Positions 55,160 through 64,000 of a stretch of 64,000 bases of DNA are shown in pieces (position 1 is the stretch's first letter; each line of letters starts with the position of its first letter). Below the pieces are notes generated by a model. The model made no database searches. It was not told where the DNA came from and saw nothing but the letters and a program-made list of their open reading frames with translations. A program made the translations under genes and the position numbers. The stretch comes from Patiria pectinifera (lineage: Eukaryota; Echinodermata; Asteroidea; Valvatida; Asterinidae), in contig CM057135.1 in the NCBI GenBank assembly GCA_029964075.1, forward strand, positions 13,108,863-13,172,862, given 5' to 3'.

Positions 55160-58100
55160 TTGGGTTACCTGCTGCCTCTGAAATCTTTAAAACAATTTTT
55201 GGTGATGGAGATATACATCTTCAAGGTTACCTTTGTCAGATACATCCTGCTGGTGATGGAGATATACATCTTCAAGGTTACCTTTGTTTTCCGTGCTACA
55301 ACCTGGTTTGTGGGCAAGTTTTTTTTTCAGTGTGATCATTACAAGAAATGAAAAGATCTTTCCAAAATAAGTTGTGCAGTGATAATATGACAGATGAAAA
55401 TCAAGTAATTGATCAATGTCTTTTGAAAGTTTACATTCATATTATTGATTGCTCCCTTGAAAGTAGAGCACTCCTTTTGACTGACATCTATGATTTTTAT
55501 ACAGATAACATTGAGGTTCTATTGGAAATTCATAAAGACCTAAATTTTGATGGAAATTACTTTGCACGCACAACACGTTGGCTTTTGACCTCTGTCATTA
55601 GTACTTTTGGAGAACTACTCATTGTCCATCGGTTAGATGCAAGGAAGCAAAGTACACTAATTATGTACTCACTCATAGATTTAAAGAAGGCCTTGCACCA
55701 AGCACTAGCTAAAAACCGTTCGCTTAAACTAAACGATCGGAAAGAAACTGGTAGTTTGGCCAATACTGTAGCGCTTCCAAGAGAAACTAATTTCAGTATG
55801 TCAGTGCAGCACATTTTGCCAGAAATGTCCCACGGTTAAGGATTCAGTCAAAGAATATAACTGAATTTTATAAACAAAATCGACTGGCTGTTGTAAACTT
55901 TTAATTTGAAAACTTACTAAAAATGATGGATCCTGGACTTTTCAATTTTATAAGTTTCATTACCAATTTACCATGAGTGACCAGAAACAGAAACGTGTAT
56001 CAGAATTTCCATCAAATTCATATGTCTTTTCTAAAGAAACAGGTGACCACGCCAAGCGTCAGTAATACCGACGTATAAATGTCATTCTGATGCTTCATTT
56101 TATTCTAACTGAGAGCAATACTTACCCTCTTCACATAGTAACCGCAAACTGCACACGGCGTGTATCAAATTCAATGAGACTTATGCAACTTTTTTAACCA
56201 TGCTGGACTCTCTGTGTCCAGAGACACATTAGACAGAATTCTTGAAGAAGTCAAGGAAAGTCGATCTGAAGTCCATTTTCAAATTTACAGAAATCTGCTT
56301 TCACAATTGTGTCAGTAGATAACATAGATGTCCTTGCGTCATATGCTGCTGTTACATCTAAAGGCCTGGAAAGAAGTTGGCATGGAACTTCTATCATGGC
56401 TCAACAACCAAAGCCTTCTGAAACACTTTCTCAATATGAAAAATTGGTTGAGAGCCCTGGACATTTCAATATTTTTTTAAAAATGGAGATGGTGCATGTT
56501 TTTACCGGTGTCTTGCAATGTATGGCGATATTCAGTTACTTAAGTGTTCCCGCAACTCGATTGGGCTTCCAATTAATGATATGCATCATGAACGGGAAAA
56601 TTCCATAACTTCATTAAGCCGAAACAGGGTGTGCAATATTTTAGAACACCATTCGTGTGTTTTGGATTTGCTTCCGGATGCAGAAAGGCAGCATGTCCTT
56701 GCAATTGATCAGGACAGGTCTTATCCACATTTTTCTTCACGCATTGAGACAACAAAAAGATGGGGACTTATGCTGGTCACCTTGAGATTTGTGAAGCATC
56801 TTTTGCTGCAAAAACTGCGATAAGGCTGTATCAAAGAACTAATATCGGGCTTAAGGAAATTGCAAGATATCCAGTAAATCAATCCATTTTGTCTAATGAT
56901 TATCATATTTGCCAATTGTACACGCCAGGTGTGGTTGCTTTGTGTGGTCATTTTGATTTATTGATTGAGGACGGTTGTAGACCTAATGACATCACTCTTA
57001 TCAGTGAGGAGGCCATCGAATCTGGCAATATCTTTGCAGACTGGCAATTTCCTGTTTCAAGAAACGCTGGGATATTAAGTCTCCTTCATTATTTTAACAG
57101 TGACAATATTTTTGGTGAAGCTCCAACTGATGGTAGTAAATGTCATGAACTGCGTGAAGAATTAAGTGATCAGGTTGACGTGCACATGATAACTCCTAAG
57201 TCAAAAAAGCCAAGTGTTCGAAGGAGAATAAACAAAGAATTTTCAGAAATGGTTACTCCTCAGCCATCTGATCTTGACGCTCCAAATTACAAAACTTATA
57301 TTTCCAATCAGTTAAGTTTTGAATCATTTGGCCTGATGGAAAAAGAAAAGGAAGAAAGTACTAACCTGAAGGGGCAACTTTTTTCATACATGTTACAGCG
57401 ATATCTAAGCACCATAAACATGATTAAAGAAAGTATCCAGGAGTGAAATGTCAATTGGCCGTAGGCAGCACTGCAGTATGTGAACAGTCTAATTTCAATT
57501 ATCTCTATGTATTGAATGAAAAGGCCGATTCTGCAGAAACATTGAAAAAAAAATGCTGGGATTACTTTATACCTCATTCAAAGTAAGCAAACAAATGAAT
57601 CATTTGGCCATTGCAGGTGATGGAGCCACTATTAAATTGTTGTCAGAGATAAAATATGAATACGGAGAATCGCTTGGATGGGTCATTCCATATCTTGGAG
57701 ACTGGCATCTTTTGAACATTTTTCAAGCGGTACTAATGAACATGTGTTTCAAATATTAAGGGATTCACCTTTTCAAGTGTTGCTGTGGACGAAGCTCATG
57801 AGATGTTGATTAACAAAGATTGCAAAAATGCCCTTTCACATAGCCTTCCTACTGATATGCATAAAGTTTCCAAAACTTTGGAATTTCAGTGAGAACTTGT
57901 AGCAAATTTTCAAAATCAGTTTGGCTATGTAAAGAGCAATTTCCAGCGAGACCTCTCTACAGCAGTTATTGCTAGTGAACTGGCAAATTCAAAAATGTAT
58001 TTTGAAAAACTCAATGAGAGTGGCATTTTTGACCCTATTCAATCTCCTTCTCTGTTTCAAGCTTTTTCAAGACGGTTGCTTCGAAGGTACAGCAGCAAAA

Positions 58101-58452
58101 TCTCTTCACGTATAGAGATATTGGCAGAGACTCTTTCGATCTTTTTATCAAAGCAAATATTTTGAAAGATGCAAGTGTGGAAAATCAAAAATAAGGAGAC
58201 ATAATCTGCAAACCTTTGCCAAGAAAAAGATCACCAAGCGAACTATTAATTACCTGGAAAAGGAGAAGCGTCTTATAACCATGTGTTACAAGCGCACCAT
58301 AGCTTACTCTGAGGAGAATCTGTTGCCTGTTGGGAAGTTGTGCCAATTTCTTGAAACACCAAGAGCAATTTGCTTACCGAATGGCATGCCTTATAAAGGC
58401 TCCAAGTCATTTATGATCTTTTTGCCAAACGGTACAATGAAACAATTGTGAG
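55160..58452 (+). pseudogene. decayed long gene of unknown family, transposase-like
   Basis: Open pieces in several frames lie in order on one strand: 55348-55839, 56309-56608, 56518-56820, 56760-57446, 57553-57759 and broken frames to about 58452. Readable segments include IHIIDCSLESRALLLTDIYD, VCNILEHHSCVLDLLPDAER, AIDQDRSYPHFSSR, HLAIAGDGATIKLL and WVIPYLGDWHLLNIFQAVLM. The asp-rich GDGAT and GDWH motifs recall large multi-copy proteins in cnidarian and other invertebrate genomes that behave like transposases with a split catalytic core, but I cannot name the superfamily. At least five frameshifts or stops make it inactive. It follows the SGNH/Cys-rich gene and may be its C-terminal part or a second ORF. 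Confidence 0.45.
55200..55288 (+). repeat. 52-bp tandem duplication inside the decayed gene
   Basis: GGTGATGGAGATATACATCT and the following 17 bases occur at 55200 and again at 55252. The translated motif GDGDIHLQGYLC therefore appears twice. Confidence 0.9.
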
Positions 58453-58564
58453 TAATTCCTTGGTGTTTGCCAAAACCGATTCTGTGGCATTGATAGCAGA
58501 GGGCATGAATATTATATACACTTCACTTTTTGGATACCAGAAAACATTTTCTGAATATGGAGAA

Positions 58565-58990
58565 ATGTAGTAGGTATAAGTGGGGGATTCCAGACTTTAC
58601 CATAGGTCTGGGGGTAGTACAGGGCCAATGGGGAGAAGCCAGGGTACCAGACTTTACCCCCTCCCCGTCTCTGCCCCCCTCCCATTGTACCCATCCCTTT
58701 CCAATGATGCCCGCCCCCAAATAGATCTCCCTCCCCAAATATATCTCCCCCTCTAGCTCCCCAAATATATCTCCCCTCTAGCTCCCCAAATATATCTCTT
58801 CTCTCTCCGAGTTGTTATATTATAAGTGGGGGACAGGTACCAGACTTTACCCCTCCCCACCCCCTTCCCCACCCCTATGATCCCCCTCCTCCCCACCACT
58901 TCCACCCTCCCCACCACTCCCACCCTCCCCTTTTTTCTTCCCAAATATATCTCCCCCTCTCAATATCTCAGTCTCGAAATCAGACCGGAC
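58565..58990. repeat. right inverted repeat, pyrimidine-rich on the plus strand
   Basis: Tandem units of CTCCCCAAATATATCTCCCC lead into TCTCTCTCCGAGTTGTTATA and TTATAAGTGGGGGA (about 58700-58840), the inverse of 49178-49305. The phrase GTACCAGACTTTACCCCTCC occurs twice (58645, 58836) and a diverged copy at 58590, showing local duplication. Low-complexity CCACCCTCCCC follows to about 58945. Confidence 0.85.
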
Positions 58991-59204
58991 TCTTCATATT
59001 TACAGTCACCCTCTTGGAGATCTCAACACAGACTCACAGCGACTGGTGCGCAAGCCTACAGTCACTTATAAATAAATAAACAAACAACGTTTTTTTAGGT
59101 TTACAAATCAAAGTTTGAACTTTTATTAAAAAACATGTTACTTTAACAAAACATTGTCATTCAAATTAACTCATTTAAATAGCTTTTATACATCTTAATA
59201 TATA

Positions 59205-59480
59205 CAGTAAAAGCCACTCCAGTGACTTTTTCGTTGTCATTCAAATTAAATCATGTAGATAGGTTTTCATACATCCTCATATATACAGTAAAAAGCCACT
59301 CCGAGTGGCTTTTTTGTTGTCATTTAAATTAGCTCATTTAAATAGCTTTTCATACATCTTAATATATACAGTAAAAAGCCACTCCGAGTGGCTTTTTCGT
59401 TGTCATTCAAATTAACTCATTTAAATAGCTTTTCATACATCTTAATATATACAGTAAAAAGCCACTCTCAGTGGCATTAT
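59205..59480. repeat. array of four hairpins, ~80-bp period
   Basis: Each unit ends in AAAAGCCACTCCGAGTGGCTTT or a variant, a hairpin with 12-bp arms at 59290-59314 and 59373-59397. Weaker copies lie at 59208-59231 and 59455-59478. The spacer TTGTCATTCAAATTAACTCA..TTTAAATAGCTTTTCATACA is well conserved. The layout (A-run, stem, T-run) is that of a terminator or a stem-loop transcript end. The array lies between the end of the 10-kb insertion and the polymerase gene. Confidence 0.85.
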
Positions 59481-59484
59481 GACA

Positions 59485-59960
59485 TCATCGTTATATTAAG
59501 ACGAGAGCCATAATAATTATATTTAGTGACTAAGCGTTTTGGTCAATTTTTATATCAGAGATATATCAAAATGGTACACTTTTAAGTTACTTTTTAAGAA
59601 ATATCTCGAGGTTTTTACACTTAAAAAATGGTATTAGCGGTACTTGAAAAAATCTTGCTTGTGCGATAAACCCGACGCAAAGTTATAAAGCAGCATATCC
59701 TCTTTTTCACAGGTTGCGATAGGGGTCATAATCTGAAAATATTACAAGGGGAAAAAGCATTTACACTCAATGTTTGATCAGAAACATCACACGCATTAAT
59801 GGGTATGGAGCGCCGATGGTATGGGTAGTATAAAATGAGCAAAAAGGTATGAAGCGTCAAAATGTCAATATCTCTCTCACAAGCCGGTGAGTCTGATTGC
59901 TTATAAATCCAAAAGTCTGACCTCTTAAAAAAAAATTAAAAAAAATCATATTGATATATA
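59485..59960. other. AT-rich region before the polymerase gene
   Basis: No ORF or motif is recognised. Presumably viral intergenic DNA. AT-only stretches just before 59964 could hold the polymerase promoter, but the 17-nt element of genes D and F is not present. Confidence 0.4.
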
Positions 59961-59963
59961 TAA

Positions 59964-62900
59964 ATGATAGATATGATTAGGCCAATCGTTAATGGATTTT
60001 CTAGATGGAATAAAGCCACGCTGCGCGATTACGTCCAGCGATATAATGTACCGTACAATCGAAATGTTGCTTTAACGCGTAAAGTCTACATCAACGGGAT
60101 AAAAACAATACGAAGCTCAATTTAAAAACTTGAGGAAAAAGAAGCTACATGAGCTCAAACAGATTGTAGACGATTATGATCTAGAATATAACCCGTCGGG
60201 TTATAAAGGTCGATTTTCGAGAAAAAAAAATTAATCTCGGCGATTCAAAACTCTAGGCAACCCGAGGATTTTCAAGAGGCTGAGTTCAGAGCGACGAGAA
60301 GATTTAGAAACAACTTTAGAAACTGGGAACTGATTCCTAGACTTTTTAACGACGATTTAGTCAGATTTTTTGATACGCATAAAGACCAAATTGTAAATAA
60401 AATCAAGTCAGAATTGAGAGAGCTAAGAGGTTTAAAAATGGAGCTCACAATCAAAATAAAATACGAAAAAACCAAACCGGATGGTACGTTTGAGATGGTG
60501 TTTGAGAGCCGCTCTTGGGTTGTATACGGATAAAGTAAAAAATAACATAAAAAACGATCCTAAATATAAAATTCTTAAAGAAGAACCTGTTGTATACACC
60601 AAAAACGACGGACTCAAATTTAAAGGCGTAGACTTTCCAACACCGATCGACCAGATACCAAAGATAGAAAGACAAAATAATTTAACCATAAATGTATACG
60701 GTTATGAGGAAGAAATATATCCGTTATACGTGTCTAAAAACTACAAAGCAGAATCACGACCTATCGATCTGTTTTTGTTTTCTGAGGGCGACAAGCATCA
60801 CTACTGCTGGATAAATAATTTTTCGAGATTGATTCACAACGTTACAAAACATAAAAGTAAAAAATATTTTTGTCGGAGGTGTCTGTGTCATTATAGAACG
60901 CAAGTAAACTTAGATAGACACATGACCGATTGTAACGGTATAGATACACATCCGTCAAAGATTGTATTTCCTACCGCTAAGCGAAAATATGTAAATAACG
61001 AGTGGATAGTCGACGAAAAAGATGTGCCAATATTAGAATTTAAAAACTACAGGTTTAAACAAAAAGCACCGTTTGTAGTTTACGCCGACTTTGAATCGAT
61101 ATTAGAAAAAACCTCAGATGATAAAAAGGACAACACGCAAAAGACAAACATTCACAAAGCAAGCGGTTACTCGTTGGTAGTAGTTAGATGCGACGGCACC
61201 AATGTGTATCAAGAGACTTATAGAGGTAAAGATGCCGCATCAAAGTTTGTCCATAAAATGTTAAAAATACAAAGCGACATAAATTGCATATTTAAAAAAC
61301 CCAACCCATGAAATTTAACGAGCGAGCTAAAGAACATCATGAAATAACAAACACGTGTTGGATTTGCGAGAAACCAATTTATCCCAATTACTCAAGCAAC
61401 TGTCAGTGCCAGAAACCCAAAAAACCAAAAACAGAAAAACAAATAAAAGAACATCAGTACGAAAACAAAAATGGATTTACCGAGTCTAAATGTCTCGAAT
61501 GCAAAAAGAAAATCAACAAATTTAGAAAGGTGAGAGATTACTGCCACGTCACGGGTAGATATAGAGGTGCCGCGCACGCCTACTGCAATCTAAAATTACA
61601 AGTTAAACCAGGTTTTACCCCCATACCGGTCGTCTTTCACAATCTGCAAAATTACGACGCTCACTTGATCATGCAGAGTATTTCAGAGTACGATGACGAA
61701 AAGGAAATACAAGTTATCGCTAGAAATTCGGAAAAGTATATTTCGTTTTCGATCGGAAATATGCGATTTATAGACTCGTTTAATTTTATGGCGTCTTCGT
61801 TGGATAGATTATCTAAAGCTTGTCCAAGAGAGTCGTTTAAACTACTCAGAGAACATTTTGATCGTCAAAACATCGACTCGTTGTTACAAAAAGGAGTTTA
61901 TCCATATGAATACACGGACTCGTTTGACAGATTTCAAGAGACAAGCCTACCCCCCATCGAACAATTTTACAGCAGCCTAAAAGACGAAAATATATCGCGA
62001 GAGGACTACGACAGAGCTAAACTGACGTGGAACGAGTTTAAAGTTAAAAACATGGGGGAATATCACGATTTGTACGTCACTACCGATACGTTATTACTGG
62101 CTTGCGTATTTGAAAACTTTAGGCAAACGTGTATTACAAACTACGCGTTAGATCCTGCTAATTATTACACAGCACCAGGATTGTCGTGGGATGCCTTGTT
62201 AAAACACTCGGAAGTTAAACTCGAACTATTGCAAGACGTAGACAAACATTTATTTTTTGAAAAGGCAAAAAGAGGTGGTATCTCGAGCGTGGGTGGCATG
62301 AGATACTACAAACCCAACAACAAATACCTACCCGATCATAAGCCAAACGAGCCGTCGAGTTACATCACCTACCTCGATGCAAACAATCTGTACGGCTGGG
62401 CCATGAGTCAATACCTGCCGTACAAAGACTTTAAATGGGCGTCTACAAAAACGTCTACCAAGTCCAAGATATTATCTCTCAGGAAAACGTCAAACACCGG
62501 TTACTGCTTTGAAGTAGACCTCGATTACCCGGACAATCTCCACGACCTGCACAACGATTACCCCCTAGCGCCAGAAAACATCGTCATACCAAAAGAATGG
62601 ATGTCTGATTATCAAAACGAGTTATTAGATACCGAACCTAGTAGCAACGTGCAAAAATTAACGTGTACCCTTAATCCTAAACAAAAATATGTTTTGCACT
62701 ACGTCACGTTGCAGTTGTATCTCAAACTCGGCTTGAAACTTAAAAAGGTGCATCGAGTGTTGCAATTTAAACAAGCGCCTTGGATGGCATCTTACATCGA
62801 CAAAAACACGCAACTCCAAACAAAAGCAACCTCTGATTTTGAGAAAGACTTTTTTAAATTGATGAACAACAGCGTGTTTGGTAAGACGATGGAAAACGTC

Positions 62901-63651
62901 AGAAACCGAATTGACGGTTACCTACTCAGAGACAGTAACGATGACGATCGAGATAAATACCAAAAAATTATACAGAAACCGAGCTACAAAACGACGACGT
63001 CATTTTCAGAATGCAAGTTGTCATTTGTCGAAAAGTACAAGACTAAAACCGTGTTAAACAAACCAATCTATTGCGGTGTGAGTATCTTAGATCTGTCTAA
63101 GACGCTGATGTACGATTTTTATTACAACCATTTGAAAGACAAGTACAAAGATAAAAATCAGGTTGATGTACACAGATACAGACAGTTTGGTACTCGTAGT
63201 GCACACTGACGACGTATACAAAGATATGCAGAAAAACGGGCAACAATACGACCTTTCAAATTATCCGACGGATCATCCTTTGTACGATCCAACCAATAAG
63301 AAAGTGATCGGTAAATTTAAAGACGAGTTTGGAGGTAAAATAATCAAAGAAGTCGTTTGTATAAGACCTAAAATGTACACGATTTTAACCGCTGACATCA
63401 ACTTGAAAAAAGCCAAGGGAGTCACAAAATCGGTCACCTCTAAGAAATTAAAACACCGACACTATTACGACTGCATCTTAAACAAGAAATCTCATTACGA
63501 AACCATGACTCACATTAGATCGGAAAATCATATCCTTTACACCGTATCTCAAAATAAACTATCGTTGAGTCCGTTGGACACAAAGAGGTACATTTTACCG
63601 GATGAAATACACACGCTCGCTTATGGTCACCGTAATCTAGATATTAATTAG
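59964..63651 (+). pseudogene. protein-primed family B DNA polymerase (pPolB), broken
   Basis: This enzyme would replicate the linear viral genome from a protein primer. The N-terminal part (59964-60480, two or more stops) has a SAP/HeH-like helix region (LHELKQIVDDYDL). From 60481 the frames read: a Cys-rich finger (YFCRRCLCHYRTQVNLDRHM), exonuclease motif I (FVVYADFESIL), an endonuclease-VII-like zinc module (CWICEKPI..RDYCHVTGRYRGAAHAYC), exonuclease motif II (FHNLQNYDAHLI), the polymerase A-region YLDANNLYGWAMSQ, motif B (LMNNSVFGKTMENV) and motif C with YTDTDS intact. Frameshifts lie near 60510, 61305 and 63165, and the region near 60510 looks shortened relative to the family. So the motifs are all present but not in one frame. 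Relatives are in Maverick/Polinton and adintovirus-like elements. Confidence 0.85.
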
Positions 63652-64000
63652 GCGGTAATTGCGTGTCCTCGGGTACGACTTGAAGCTCTTGTCTCACAAA
63701 ACTCCTTTTTGGGCCGTCTTGCATGTAATAAAGAGTAGGACCCGTCGTGACTTTTTTACCTTCAATCATTTTAAATTGACTCGTTCTTTTTTCCACATTG
63801 AAGATGTCTACGCTCCAAATGGGATCCGTGGCTCTTCTAGAAGTTCCACCCTCTTGCTCGCCCGGGTAATATAAATATCTAACCATAGCGTCTTGCGGTT
63901 ATTGTTGCTCTTTTGTTTTCACGGGGTTAGCCGGCGATTGCCGGACCTGTTTTAGTTTAACCGCCTCTGACGGCGCTTTAGCTATTAATTTAACATTTCT
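63644..64000 (-). pseudogene. probable integrase, C-terminal part (runs off the window)
   Basis: The minus-strand frame from the window end reads KLIAKAPSEAVKLKQ, hits one in-frame TAA (about 63904), and continues MVRYLYYPGEQEGG, RRATDPIWSVDIFNVEK, LYYMQDGPKRSFVRQEL and VPEDTQLPPN before the stop at 63644. This small beta-barrel-like segment with a W..xIFxV pattern fits the C-terminal domain of rve (DDE) integrases of the Maverick/Ty3 type. The catalytic core would lie beyond 64000. It is convergent with the polymerase; the two ends overlap by 8 bp. The identification is from memory of the family and is moderate. Confidence 0.5.

Larger units (their letters stand above)
49100..59080. mobile_element. 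~10-kb insertion bounded by inverted asymmetric repeats
   Basis: Viral sequence stops near 49100 and restarts after about 59100. The segment between is bounded by inverted copies of one sequence (49178-49305 and 58700-58840). It holds unrelated genes: a basic ORF (-), an SGNH-hydrolase/proline-rich gene (+) and a decayed long gene with a GDWH motif (+). This suggests a third mobile element in the virus-like copy. Its superfamily is not identified and no target duplication was found. Confidence 0.45.

Overview
Overall character. The window reads as AT-rich genomic DNA of a marine invertebrate, possibly an echinoderm or hemichordate. That guess is weak: it rests on the mix of animal EnSpm/CACTA elements, a CR1/L2-like LINE, tRNA-derived SINEs, Helitron2-like hairpin elements and a protein-primed-polymerase virus-like element, plus frequent short palindromic words such as ACATGT and AGGCCT. 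I found no convincing single-copy host gene. Nearly everything belongs to mobile elements, many nested inside one another.

Layout. (1) 1-2040: 3' end of a Ty3/gypsy element (thumb, RNase H, putative 3' LTR). (2) About 2.4-15.04 kb: an EnSpm/CACTA-like element on the minus strand. It has an uninterrupted 820-845 aa transposase, a spliced second gene related to SAMD3-like proteins, arrays of TGAGTAA/TGACNCA subterminal repeats, and a CAGTG terminus at 15041. (3) 15.2 kb to the window end: pieces of one Maverick/adintovirus-like endogenous virus, split by three insertions. The pieces are 15195-15792, 29821-33.25 kb, 48.25-49.1 kb and 59.1-64.0 kb.

The three insertions. 15793-29820 is a 14-kb nest of Helitron2/HINE-like units with CTAG+hairpin ends, short inverted repeats and over thirty TGACGTCA-type motifs. 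It contains a rearranged LINE at 23.63-26.87 kb. 33.25-48.25 kb is a second EnSpm-like element with TGACCCA/TGTCA subterminal repeats, a decayed transposase nested in an intron of a SAMD3-like gene, a 515-bp MITE with a perfect 9-bp target duplication inside the transposase, and a ~1-kb foldback palindrome. 49.1-59.0 kb is a ~10-kb segment bounded by inverted, strongly strand-asymmetric repeats. It carries an SGNH-hydrolase/proline-rich gene and a decayed long gene of unknown family.

The virus-like element. When the insertions are ignored, the order is: two overlapping small genes (+), a coiled-coil/Ala-Pro-rich protein (+), a C-terminally membrane-anchored protein (-), a putative capsid/penton-like protein (+), a hydrophobic/helical protein (+), a TFIIB-like zinc-ribbon protein (-), a hairpin array, a protein-primed family B DNA polymerase with an endonuclease-VII-like module (+), and the C-terminus of a probable integrase (-). 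Most genes carry frameshifts or stops, so the copy is dead. Its regulatory signals are still visible: an identical 17-nt AT-rich element 10-13 nt upstream of two start codons, and a perfect 17-bp hairpin between two convergent genes. Family assignments are from recognised motifs and remembered family resemblance; no search was run.
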